Assembly: GCA_012519955.1 (NCBI GenBank)
Contig: JAAYPH010000061.1
Span: 1-38,293, forward strand
Length of the DNA stretch: 38,293 nucleotides
Origin: Candidatus Epulonipiscium sp.
GTDB lineage: Bacteria; Bacillota; Clostridia; Lachnospirales; Defluviitaleaceae
Direction of reading: 5' to 3'
In this document: positions 9,366 through 18,557 of the stretch, piece by piece
Layout of the letters: each line of letters opens with the position of its first letter
Position numbering within the stretch: the first letter of the stretch is position 1
The notes under the pieces: model-generated
What the model was told of the DNA's origin: nothing
Database searches by the model: none
The model's input: only the letters and a program-made list of their open reading frames with translations
Program-made: the position numbers and the translations under genes

Positions 9366-10718
9366 GTGAATTGTCCAGCGTGCAAAAATGAAATTAAACA
9401 AGCTCATCGATGTCCTATATGTGACTTTGACATCGATTTATATAGAAAAATAAAAAGTATTTCCATCGGATTATATAATAAGGGACTGGAACAAGCCCAT
9501 AACAGAGAACTGACCGATGCCATAGATTCTTTAACCAAAGCGGTTGAATTTGATAAATCTAATGTGGATGCGAGAAATCTGCTGGGATTGGTTTATTTCG
9601 AAATGGGTCAGGTCGGGCAGGCATTGACGGAATGGGTCATTAGTACGCATTTTAAGAAAGAAGATAATATTGCCAATGACTATATTAATCAAATTCAAGC
9701 GAATCCTAGAAAATTAGAAATGTATAATGATTCTATCAGAATGTACAATCAAGCCATCGAATATATTCGACAAAGAAGCGAAGACTTGGCTATTATTCAG
9801 CTTAAGAAAGCCATTCAGCAAAGCCCTAATTTTGTTGAAGCTTACTGCCTTTTGGCCTTATGCTATATTGCTCAAAAAGATAAATCCAAAGCACTTTCTT
9901 ACATAGAAAAAGTCTTAGAAATTGATATTAGCAATCCAAAGGCCATAAGATACCAAAAGGAGCTAAAATCAACTTTAAGACCGCAGGCGACTGAGAGAGC
10001 CAGAACCGTAGGCAAACATGAACAAAAACGAACTGCCAATACTTATTTTTCTCCATTGGGACAAATAGTAGGATTTATTGTAGGTGCAATTTGTACAGCG
10101 GCTCTTTTATTCATTTTAGTCATACCGGATAAAACCAATCATCTTAATAAACAAATTGCCGATTTGAATACTGAAAATCAAAGACTGGAAGGCGAACTGG
10201 CGAAAGTTACCAGAGAAAGCCAGGAAACCATTACTTCATTAGAAGAAGAAATAGCAAAAATGGCGGAAACCAATGAAGAACTTCAACAAAAGCAGAATGC
10301 CATAGAAGAAGCTCAAAAGATCACCCAGGCAGAGAATTTATATAAAAACAACAATGTTGCTGAAGCAGCATCTCTTCTAATGTCTATCGATGCAGATAAT
10401 ATTCCGGAAGCAAGTAAAACTGCTTATAATACATTAGCCGATAAGGTGTTTAAAGATGCTGGCAGATATCATTATAATACTGGGTTAAACAACTACTCCA
10501 AAGGAGATTATACTAACGCCAAGCTTAATTTCGAAAAATCTTTCCTTTATGTAAAGGACCAATATTATTCAGATAATGCTTTGTATTATCTGGGACGAAT
10601 TTATGAAACAGAAAAAAATATAGAAAAAGCAAAGGAATTCTATCAGCAAGCCATAGATCAATATAAGGGAACGGATGGAGCTGCTAATTCCAAAAAGAGA
10701 CTCAATAGTTTACAATAA
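9366..10718 (+). CDS. Zinc-ribbon, TPR and coiled-coil membrane protein, 450 aa
   Basis: Translation probably starts at GTG 9366, nine bases after AAGGAG (9351-9356); the ATG two bases earlier is followed at once by a stop. Residues 3-19 form a zinc ribbon (Cys3, Cys6, Cys16, Cys19). TPR-like helical repeats follow at about 35-100 and 120-195. One membrane segment lies at 233-253, then a coiled coil at about 257-320, then further TPR-like repeats to the C-terminus (NTGLNNYSKGDYTNAKLNFE is typical). The cytoplasmic zinc ribbon and extracytoplasmic TPR tail suggest a protein-interaction scaffold spanning the membrane. It follows folC and the 51-aa gene and precedes the spoIIA operon, but a terminator separates it from that operon. 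Function unknown. Confidence 0.85.
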   Translation: MNCPACKNEIKQAHRCPICDFDIDLYRKIKSISIGLYNKGLEQAHNRELTDAIDSLTKAVEFDKSNVDARNLLGLVYFEMGQVGQALTEWVISTHFKKEDNIANDYINQIQANPRKLEMYNDSIRMYNQAIEYIRQRSEDLAIIQLKKAIQQSPNFVEAYCLLALCYIAQKDKSKALSYIEKVLEIDISNPKAIRYQKELKSTLRPQATERARTVGKHEQKRTANTYFSPLGQIVGFIVGAICTAALLFILVIPDKTNHLNKQIADLNTENQRLEGELAKVTRESQETITSLEEEIAKMAETNEELQQKQNAIEEAQKITQAENLYKNNNVAEAASLLMSIDADNIPEASKTAYNTLADKVFKDAGRYHYNTGLNNYSKGDYTNAKLNFEKSFLYVKDQYYSDNALYYLGRIYETEKNIEKAKEFYQQAIDQYKGTDGAANSKKRLNSLQ

Positions 10719-10722
10719 TTAG

Positions 10723-10754
10723 ATAATACCAATAAAATTTGGTATTATTTTTTT
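10723..10754 (+). terminator. Intrinsic terminator after the TPR gene
   Basis: ATAATACCAA (10723-10732) pairs perfectly with 10739-10748 around a six-base loop, followed by a run of T to 10754. It isolates the folC-TPR group from spoIIA. Confidence 0.85.
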
Positions 10755-10760
10755 ATTTTA

Positions 10761-10787
10761 AAAGGTATTATCCAATTTATGGAGAAT
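10761..10787 (+). promoter_or_regulatory. Probable sigma-H promoter of the spoIIA operon
   Basis: AAAGGTATT (10761-10769), eleven bases, then GGAGAAT (10781-10787) matches the sigma-H consensus RnAGGAwWW-N11-12-RnnGAAT except for one base (T for A after GG). In Bacillus subtilis spoIIA is transcribed by sigma-H RNA polymerase with Spo0A~P. I did not find a convincing Spo0A box nearby. Confidence 0.6.
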
Positions 10788-10855
10788 ATATTCAGTAAGT
10801 CGTATTAGTATGCTCACTTTTACATAAGGAAAACGCAAGAGAAAGGGGAAAAGTA

Positions 10856-11194
10856 ATGGATATTAAGTATTCAATGAAGAAAGGAAGCCTTATTGTAAGG
10901 ATTTCAGGAGAAATTGATCATCATACTTCTGAGAATATAAGAGAAAAATTAGACAGGGAATTTCAAAGACAGAACGCAAAAAATATTATCTTTGATTTTT
11001 CTGACATTCAATTTATGGACAGCTCAGGTATAGGAGTAATCATGGGAAGATATAAGAATGTCAAGGAACGGGGAGGAAAAGTAGGTATTTTTAATGTACA
11101 TCCTCAGATTGATAGAATCTTTCAACTTTCAGGTTTGTACAAAATCATTAATCACTATCACAGCTTAGACGAAGCAGTATCAAGTCTGCAATAG
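10856..11194 (+). CDS. spoIIAA: Anti-sigma-F factor antagonist SpoIIAA
   Basis: SpoIIAA is the STAS-domain anti-anti-sigma factor that, when unphosphorylated, binds SpoIIAB and frees sigma-F in the forespore. The phosphorylation motif FMDSSGIG is present with Ser57 in the place of the known regulatory serine (Ser58 in B. subtilis). At 112 aa it has near-standard length. It is the first gene of an operon spoIIAA-spoIIAB-sigF, with 11 bases to the next start. A sigma-H-like promoter lies about 70 bases upstream, and AAGGGGAAAA precedes the ATG. Confidence 0.97.
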   Translation: MDIKYSMKKGSLIVRISGEIDHHTSENIREKLDREFQRQNAKNIIFDFSDIQFMDSSGIGVIMGRYKNVKERGGKVGIFNVHPQIDRIFQLSGLYKIINHYHSLDEAVSSLQ

Positions 11195-11205
11195 GGGGAA
11201 TAATC

Positions 11206-11637
11206 ATGCAATATCAAAATTCGATGAAAGTATCATTTGTTAGCAAATCACAAAATGAAGCTTTTGCACGGGTTGCAGTAGCGGCTTTTGTCTCTCAACT
11301 AGATCCCACAGTAGAAGAAATATCGGATATTAAAACTGCCGTTTCAGAGGCTGTTACGAATGCGGTCATTCACGGATACGAAAATCAAGAAGGGATTATC
11401 ACTGTAAGCTGCAATATTGCTGACAATATAGTTGATATCACCATTACTGACGAGGGGGTAGGCATTGAGGATATTAATCAAGCAAGGGAACCATTATACA
11501 CTTCCAAGCCGGAGTTGGAACGCTCAGGAATGGGGTTTACTATGATGGAAACATTTATGGATGAAGTAGAGGTAGAATCTGAAAAAGGCAAAGGGACAGT
11601 TGTTCGAATGAGAAAAAAACTGCGTAGCTTGGATTAG
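11206..11637 (+). CDS. spoIIAB: Anti-sigma-F factor SpoIIAB, serine kinase
   Basis: This is a GHKL-fold protein kinase that holds sigma-F inactive and phosphorylates SpoIIAA. The ATP-binding boxes are visible: N box [13 protein letters not shown] (about residues 43-55), G1 box DEGVGIED and G2 box SGMGFTMM. Its 143 aa agree with the family. It lies between spoIIAA and sigF with short gaps (11 and 17 bases), the canonical order, and starts at an ATG after AGGGGG. Confidence 0.97.
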   Translation: MQYQNSMKVSFVSKSQNEAFARVAVAAFVSQLDPTVEEISDIKTAVSEAVTNAVIHGYENQEGIITVSCNIADNIVDITITDEGVGIEDINQAREPLYTSKPELERSGMGFTMMETFMDEVEVESEKGKGTVVRMRKKLRSLD

Positions 11638-11654
11638 CCAAAAGAGGTGGGCAG

Positions 11655-13495
<1,841 letters not shown>

Positions 13496-13586
13496 TTAAT
13501 ATTATTTATTTTAACCTTAGAATTATTTTAAATTATGAAACACATTTTGAAATTTATGGAATATAATAACCTAAGTATTATTTTAT

Positions 13587-13599
13587 AGGGTTGGACCCT
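13587..13599 (+). repeat. Small inverted repeat in the protease 5' leader
   Basis: AGGGT, three bases, ACCCT forms a short hairpin about 20 bases before the protease ATG, directly before the GGGGGG binding site at 13609-13614. Whether it affects translation is unknown. Confidence 0.35.
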
Positions 13600-13618
13600 G
13601 TAAATTAGGGGGGCGTTT

Positions 13619-15328
13619 ATGGGAAGGGTTACTCTTCACAAAGGATTTAGGATTTTGCTTGTAATGCTATTCTTTACATTTACTATGGTACAGAATTTAT
13701 ATGCAGAGAATAGTCTTACAGACAACTCACTAGACACTAGAACTTTGGCCATGATCAATAAAACCGGAGTAGTCTTGGTTCAGACGGTTTGGACAGCAGA
13801 CCTAACTTTATATGAATTTTCGATTGACAGCCAATTTGAGCAAGATATGATTAATGAGGTTTATTACTTAATTGAAAGTGGTACTATTCCAAATACCGAA
13901 CAAGCGATGTATTCGGCGATGGTGCAGATGATGATTGAAAGTTTGCCATATTATACCTTTAATACAGGTAATATTTATACGGAACAGGCAAGTACGGCTG
14001 CAGTAGGTACTGGATTTATCGTTACACCGGACGGATACTTAGTAACCAATGCCCATGTAGTGAATACCGATGAAGAACAATTATATTTGAATTTCGTTAT
14101 GACTGCTCTCCAAAACTATGCGATCGAAGGAACAAACAGCTTTGCGGCGGAAATGAGAACTCTTGGCTATGAAATGAGTCAAGAAGAAATTGATGGACTT
14201 ATGAACACCTTTTACAATATATTGGCCCAAAATATCGCAATTAATAATCTTCAAACAAGATATCAATGCTTCTTGGGCAATGTGACGCCGGGAAGTGATG
14301 TCAGCGCTAAGGGAGTAGGACTGGATCTTAGAAAAATGGGAGAGCCGATTCCCGGTAAAGACGTAGCGATTCTAAAGCTGGATAAAACGAATCTTCCTAC
14401 GGTTACTTTAGGGGATGATTCAAAACTTCGAACCGGTGACAAAGTATATGCTATGGGATATCCTGCAGTTGCTACTTTGGATGAAGCCCTTAATGTTTCC
14501 CAGGCAATTCAGGAACCCACTCTAACCAGCGGAATTATCAGCGCCCGAAAGGAAATGGCAGGAGGATGGAATATTCTTCAGACGGATGCAGCAATCCATG
14601 GGGGAAATTCTGGAGGGCCATTGTTTAACGAAAGAGGAGAAGTCATAGGTATTAATACCTTTGGTATGCTTGATCCGAATAGTGGAAGTCAAGTTGCCGG
14701 AATGAATTTTGCCATACCGATTAGTATTGCTCTTCAATTCTTAAATGAGATAAATGTAACGCCTACAGAGAGTCAGTTTACGTCCCATTATAAAGAAGCC
14801 ATAAATCTATTTAAGAATGAAAGATATAATGAAGCCCTGGAGATTTTACGAGGCTTAAATGAAACAAATCCAGGATATCCTGTAGTATCAGAGCTGCTTG
14901 CAGAATGTCGTACTCTGGCAGACCAGCAAGCTCAAATGGAGACGGCTCTGTCAACCGAGGCAGAAGTAAAGGATGATCAGGCAGGAGAATTTCTTATTTT
15001 TGTATTCGTTGGAATTGGTGTTATACTGATCATTTTGATAGTAGTTATTACCTTACTGGCTGTACGTCGGAAAAAAACACCAAAGACTTTACAGCCTACA
15101 ACCCAACAGGTTTCCAGTTCCAAGGAAATTGAAAGTTTGAATACTATCATATGCAGTAACTGTGGTAAAAACCTCCCCATAGACTCTAAATTCTGCAGTG
15201 GCTGCGGATATGCTTTTCCTGCAAAGCCTAAATTCCTAGACCAATGTCCAAAGTGCAATAATCCTGTTAAAGATGGAGATCTTTTCTGCAGCAGCTGCGG
15301 AACAAAAATTTCTGAAAATAATGAATAA
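13619..15328 (+). CDS. Membrane-anchored trypsin-like serine protease with C-terminal zinc ribbons
   Basis: This is an HtrA/Deg-like chymotrypsin-fold protease. A signal-like segment occupies residues 10-29. The catalytic triad is readable: His146 (VTNAHVV), Asp248 (GKDVAILKLD) and Ser331 (GGNSGGPL). Unlike HtrA it has no PDZ domain; residues about 388-440 resemble TPR helices (YKEAINLFKNERYNEALEIL). One membrane segment lies at about 457-482. Two zinc ribbons follow, with Cys512, 515, 526, 529 and Cys543, 546, 557, 560. The protease would face outside and the ribbons the cytoplasm. An insertion of about 80 residues separates His and Asp. It starts at ATG after a G-rich binding site. Substrate and role are unknown. 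Confidence 0.88.
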   Translation: MGRVTLHKGFRILLVMLFFTFTMVQNLYAENSLTDNSLDTRTLAMINKTGVVLVQTVWTADLTLYEFSIDSQFEQDMINEVYYLIESGTIPNTEQAMYSAMVQMMIESLPYYTFNTGNIYTEQASTAAVGTGFIVTPDGYLVTNAHVVNTDEEQLYLNFVMTALQNYAIEGTNSFAAEMRTLGYEMSQEEIDGLMNTFYNILAQNIAINNLQTRYQCFLGNVTPGSDVSAKGVGLDLRKMGEPIPGKDVAILKLDKTNLPTVTLGDDSKLRTGDKVYAMGYPAVATLDEALNVSQAIQEPTLTSGIISARKEMAGGWNILQTDAAIHGGNSGGPLFNERGEVIGINTFGMLDPNSGSQVAGMNFAIPISIALQFLNEINVTPTESQFTSHYKEAINLFKNERYNEALEILRGLNETNPGYPVVSELLAECRTLADQQAQMETALSTEAEVKDDQAGEFLIFVFVGIGVILIILIVVITLLAVRRKKTPKTLQPTTQQVSSSKEIESLNTIICSNCGKNLPIDSKFCSGCGYAFPAKPKFLDQCPKCNNPVKDGDLFCSSCGTKISENNE

Positions 15329-15378
15329 TACCATAAAAAATTGCTATCAAAATTTGATAGCAATTTTTTTATGGTATT
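15327..15378. terminator. Long hairpin terminator after the protease gene
   Basis: A 25-base arm (15327-15351) is matched by 15353-15378 with one extra T. The core ATTGCTATCAAA pairs with TTTGATAGCAAT and is followed by a run of seven T inside the outer arm. It overlaps the protease stop codon. The symmetric A/T runs could act in both directions. Confidence 0.85.
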
Positions 15379-15448
15379 TCTTGTTAGAATATGTTTTCTA
15401 AAAATATCAAAAAATAAAGAATGAATTAAAGAAGGAAGGTGAAAGAAA

Positions 15449-15634
15449 ATGGTCAGGAAAAAAACGTGGGGAGGAATATTAATTCTCTTGCTAGTCTTGA
15501 TGGTAGGAGCACTAGCGGTGTGGTTTTATACGTCCTTTTCAAATCAACCTGTTCCTTCAAAGGGAGTATATGTGAATAACATACAAAGCGATTATGGAGG
15601 CTCGCCATATGACTGTGTATATCAAGCCGTATAA
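15449..15634 (+). CDS. Small single-pass membrane protein, 61 aa, at the head of the spoVA operon
   Basis: The ATG at 15449 follows AAGGAAGGTG at a good distance. Residues 1-6 are basic and 8-29 form one hydrophobic segment (WGGILILLLVLMVGALAVWF). The remaining tail of about 32 residues is polar and contains Pro and Gly. The last 26 bases overlap the start of spoVAA in another frame, so translation may be coupled. I do not recognise it. It could be a real small sporulation membrane protein or a remnant of a longer gene. The good binding site and position favour a real gene. Confidence 0.55.
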   Translation: MVRKKTWGGILILLLVLMVGALAVWFYTSFSNQPVPSKGVYVNNIQSDYGGSPYDCVYQAV

Positions 15635-16226
15635 AAAAACAACCATCTATAATAAAAAAAAGATAATTATTAAAGACATTGCGGAAATCGCTGCTCCCAA
15701 AAATATCGGAGATTCCATTGAAAAAATTCAACTACTGGAGATACAAGAAAATAAGAAAAAAAATTTTATGATTTCTATTATAGATATTATCAAAGCAATT
15801 CATGAAAAGTATCCAGATGTTGATGTTGATAATGTTGGAGAAACCTATAGCATTATTGAATATTCTCCTAATGAACATAAAGAAAGTCCTATTTTAACTT
15901 TTTTAAAAGTACTTAGTGTTTCCTGTATATTATTTGCCGGCGGAGGCATTGCTATAATGACTTTTCATACAGACGCGGCGCTCCCGGATGTATTGAGACA
16001 ACTGTATGAAATGTTTACAGGGATTCAAACCGATAAACCTTATTGGATACAAGTACCTTATTCAATCGGTATTGCTGTAGGCATTATCGTTTTTTTTAAC
16101 CATTTTTCTTCTAAGAAAATCACCGATGACCCCACGCCTATTGAGGTTGAAATGGACAGTTACGAAGACAGTGTAGAAGACTGCATCATTGACAGTATCA
16201 TAGAAGAGAAAAGGAGAAATAAATAA
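15609..16226 (+). CDS. spoVAA: Stage V sporulation protein AA
   Basis: SpoVAA belongs to the membrane machinery that imports calcium-dipicolinate into the forespore and releases it at germination. I choose ATG 15609, eight bases after GGAGG (15596-15600), giving 205 aa. The N-terminal part begins MTVYIKPYKKTTI and is soluble, with the pattern DIAEIAAP, IQLLEI and IISIIDIIKAIHEKYPD-like text of the family. Two membrane segments follow at about residues 105-125 and 150-170. The family call rests on this architecture and on position directly before spoVAB-AC-AD-AE. Confidence 0.88.
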   Translation: MTVYIKPYKKTTIYNKKKIIIKDIAEIAAPKNIGDSIEKIQLLEIQENKKKNFMISIIDIIKAIHEKYPDVDVDNVGETYSIIEYSPNEHKESPILTFLKVLSVSCILFAGGGIAIMTFHTDAALPDVLRQLYEMFTGIQTDKPYWIQVPYSIGIAVGIIVFFNHFSSKKITDDPTPIEVEMDSYEDSVEDCIIDSIIEEKRRNK

Positions 16227-16657
16227 TGTTTTGGGGTAGATTATTGTCTGTCTTAGTTGGGTTTAGCGGTGGAGTGGTTATAGCCGGCGGGGTATTTGCG
16301 TTTATTGCAATTATAGGTATTATTCCAAGACTCATGCAAAAAACCAAAACAAGCAAGTACGTGATTTTATATGAGAACATTATTATCTTAGGTGGTATTT
16401 TTGGAAGCATCACGATGATTTGGGATATGAAGATTCCCATCGGAAAAATTGGGTCAGGCATTATAGGATTTTCCTTTGGCATTTTTGTAGGATGTTTAGC
16501 CGTGTCGTTAGCCGAGATACTGGATGTTATACCTATTATGGCTAGAAGGCTGATTATTAAGAAAGGCATCGGTTTTTTTCTTATTAGTGTTGCCATAGGA
16601 AAAGCAATAGGCGCTTTGATATACTGGATACTTCCGGGATTTATTCAATACAAATAA
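16226..16657 (+). CDS. spoVAB: Stage V sporulation protein AB
   Basis: A 143-residue integral membrane protein with four predicted hydrophobic segments, starting FWGRLLSVLVGFSGGVVIAG. Length, topology and position between spoVAA and spoVAC fit SpoVAB. Its ATG shares one base with the spoVAA stop (TAATG), so the two are translationally coupled. Function is assigned from family and context: dipicolinate uptake during sporulation. Confidence 0.9.
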   Translation: MFWGRLLSVLVGFSGGVVIAGGVFAFIAIIGIIPRLMQKTKTSKYVILYENIIILGGIFGSITMIWDMKIPIGKIGSGIIGFSFGIFVGCLAVSLAEILDVIPIMARRLIIKKGIGFFLISVAIGKAIGALIYWILPGFIQYK

Positions 16658-16681
16658 TCATTAAGAAAGTGAGGACGATGT

Positions 16682-17125
16682 ATGGATCAAATGCAAGATA
16701 TGAAAAAAGAATATGCACAGATGGTCGAGAAAGTATCTCCTAAATCAAATACCGTAAGAGATTGTGCCAGAGCATTTTGGGTTGGCGGAGTCATTTGTAC
16801 CATTGGACAAATCATTACAAATATCATTAAAAGCTTCGGATATAGTCAAGATGAAGCAGGGATTCTGACAACGATTACTCTTGTTTTTTTAGGAATTCTT
16901 TTAACAGGACTGGATATTTACGATTCTATAGGAAAATATGCCGGAGCAGGTTCCATTGTACCTATTACCGGATTTGCCAATGCTATGGTATCCCCTGCAA
17001 TTGAGTTTAAAAAAGAAGGATATGTGTTTGGGGTAGGTGCCAGAATGTTTACGATTGCAGGCCCTGTTATTGTATATGGTGTCATAGCATCGGTGATCGT
17101 CGGAATTATACATTATTTTATATAG
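16682..17125 (+). CDS. spoVAC: Stage V sporulation protein AC
   Basis: SpoVAC is the mechanosensitive channel-like membrane component of the SpoVA complex. The 147-residue protein shows the conserved FWVGGVICTIGQIITN and GAGSIVPITGFANAMVSPAIEFKKEG stretches and about four membrane segments. It precedes spoVAD by 12 bases. SpoVAC and SpoVAE share the fold: compare GGxICxIGQ near both N-termini in this window. Confidence 0.96.
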   Translation: MDQMQDMKKEYAQMVEKVSPKSNTVRDCARAFWVGGVICTIGQIITNIIKSFGYSQDEAGILTTITLVFLGILLTGLDIYDSIGKYAGAGSIVPITGFANAMVSPAIEFKKEGYVFGVGARMFTIAGPVIVYGVIASVIVGIIHYFI

Positions 17126-17137
17126 GAAGGTGGAATT

Positions 17138-18154
17138 ATGTCAAAACGTATAGGAAAACAAACGATTCAATTCGATTCGCCTCCCAGTATTATTGCAACT
17201 GCTTCAACAGTAGGACCAAAAGAAGGGAAAGGTCCTTTGGCAAGCTATTTTGATGTGGTACTCCAAGACCCGTTATGGGGTGAAAATAGCTGGGAAAAGG
17301 CTGAAAGTAAAATTGTTAAGAAAACAATTGAAAGAGTAATCCAGAAGGCTAATTTAACTCCGGAGGATATTAATTATATATTTGCAGGGGACTTACTAAA
17401 TCAGTTAACAGCCAGTACTTTTGGTATTAGGGGCTTTAATATTCCGTTTTTCGGGCTTTTTGGAGCCTGTTCAACCATGTCAGAATCTATGTCATTAGGA
17501 GCCATGGCAATTGATGGGGGATTTGCGGATTATATTGTTGCGGAAGCATCCAGTCATTTTTGCAGTTCTGAAAAACAGTTCAGATTTCCACTGGAATTAG
17601 GAACCCAAAGACCCCTTACAGCTTCCTGGACCGTAACAGGAAGCGGTGCAGTAGTTCTTGCAAAGAACGGGTCAGGACCATATATTACCCATGTTACAAC
17701 AGGTAAAATCGTGGATTTAGGAATCAAAGACCCGATGAATATGGGAGCGGCCATGGCACCAGCAGCTGCAGATACTATAGTAGCTCATTTTAAAGATACC
17801 GGTCGTACCCCTAAGGATTATGACTTGATTATTACAGGGGACCTAGGTTCCGTTGGAAAAGAACTAGCACTTGAATTGGTTAGAAAAAGCAACTACGATA
17901 TCGAAAATATCTTTTCTGACTGTGGAATTGAAATATTTGATCCTGTTACTCAGGATACCCATGCCGGAGGAAGCGGCTGCGGATGTTCTGCCGTAACATT
18001 TGCAGGATACTTGTATAAAGAAATGCAGAATAATAAATGGAACCGCATACTATTTATTCCCACTGGTGCACTCATGAGTCCGGGAAGTACACAGCAGGGA
18101 GAATCGATTCCTGGTATCGCTCATGCAGTGGCAATAGATAATAAATGGGCATAG
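17138..18154 (+). CDS. spoVAD: Stage V sporulation protein AD
   Basis: SpoVAD is a thiolase-fold protein that binds dipicolinic acid at the inner spore membrane. The 338-residue sequence has the family stretches NIPFFGLFGACSTMSESM, FRFPLELGTQRPLTASWTVT (in part) and AGGSGCGCSAVTFAGY. It sits between spoVAC and spoVAE with gaps of 12 and 10 bases. The start follows AGGAAGGTGG. No membrane segment is present, as expected. Confidence 0.97.
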   Translation: MSKRIGKQTIQFDSPPSIIATASTVGPKEGKGPLASYFDVVLQDPLWGENSWEKAESKIVKKTIERVIQKANLTPEDINYIFAGDLLNQLTASTFGIRGFNIPFFGLFGACSTMSESMSLGAMAIDGGFADYIVAEASSHFCSSEKQFRFPLELGTQRPLTASWTVTGSGAVVLAKNGSGPYITHVTTGKIVDLGIKDPMNMGAAMAPAAADTIVAHFKDTGRTPKDYDLIITGDLGSVGKELALELVRKSNYDIENIFSDCGIEIFDPVTQDTHAGGSGCGCSAVTFAGYLYKEMQNNKWNRILFIPTGALMSPGSTQQGESIPGIAHAVAIDNKWA

Positions 18155-18164
18155 GAGGGTTTAT

Positions 18165-18521
18165 ATGGATTATATAAAAGCATTTATAGTAGGCGGAATT
18201 ATATGTGCCATAGGGCAGATATTAATAGATAGAACAAAGTTAATGTCCGGCAGAATTTTAGTCTTATTTGTTACTTTGGGAGCAGCTCTGCATGGCATGG
18301 GATTATATGAACCCATAGTAAAATTTGCCGGAGCAGGCGCTACGGTTCCTTTGCCCGGTTTTGGATATGCCTTGGCAAAAGGGGCAATCGAAGAGGTAGA
18401 GAAGGTAGGTTTAAGAGGTGCATTTATGGGAGGATTAAAGGCAACTGCGGCGGGAATCACGGCGGCGATTGTCTTTGCCTATTTATCAGCGCTCATTTTT
18501 AATCCAAAAGCAAAAGAGTAA
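18165..18521 (+). CDS. spoVAE: Stage V sporulation protein AE (AEb type)
   Basis: A 118-residue membrane protein starting MDYIKAFIVGGIICAIGQIL, with about four hydrophobic segments and the conserved GAGATVPLPGFGYALAKGA. This matches the short SpoVAE (AEb) of other spore formers. It closes the operon; no spoVAEa or spoVAF follows, since the next gene is on the opposite strand. Its stop codon lies inside the terminator stem. Confidence 0.95.
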   Translation: MDYIKAFIVGGIICAIGQILIDRTKLMSGRILVLFVTLGAALHGMGLYEPIVKFAGAGATVPLPGFGYALAKGAIEEVEKVGLRGAFMGGLKATAAGITAAIVFAYLSALIFNPKAKE

Positions 18522-18557
18522 CCCTCATATTAATTAATGAGGGCTACTCTTTTTTTA
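18515..18557. terminator. Bidirectional terminator between spoVAE and the class A PBP gene
   Basis: AGAGTA (18515-18520) and CCCTCAT (18522-18528) pair with ATGAGGG (18537-18543) and TACTCT (18545-18550), followed by seven T. It overlaps the spoVAE stop and lies at the end of the convergent PBP gene. Confidence 0.88.

Noticed and set aside
15387..15420. Sigma-G promoter before the spoVA operon
   Set aside because: Only loose resemblance (AGAATAT and an A-rich -10 at short spacing); not good enough to call.
16198..16596. 132-codon minus-strand ORF opposite spoVAB
   Set aside because: The plus-strand frame fits the spoVA operon exactly; the antisense frame is hydrophobic only because it mirrors a membrane protein.
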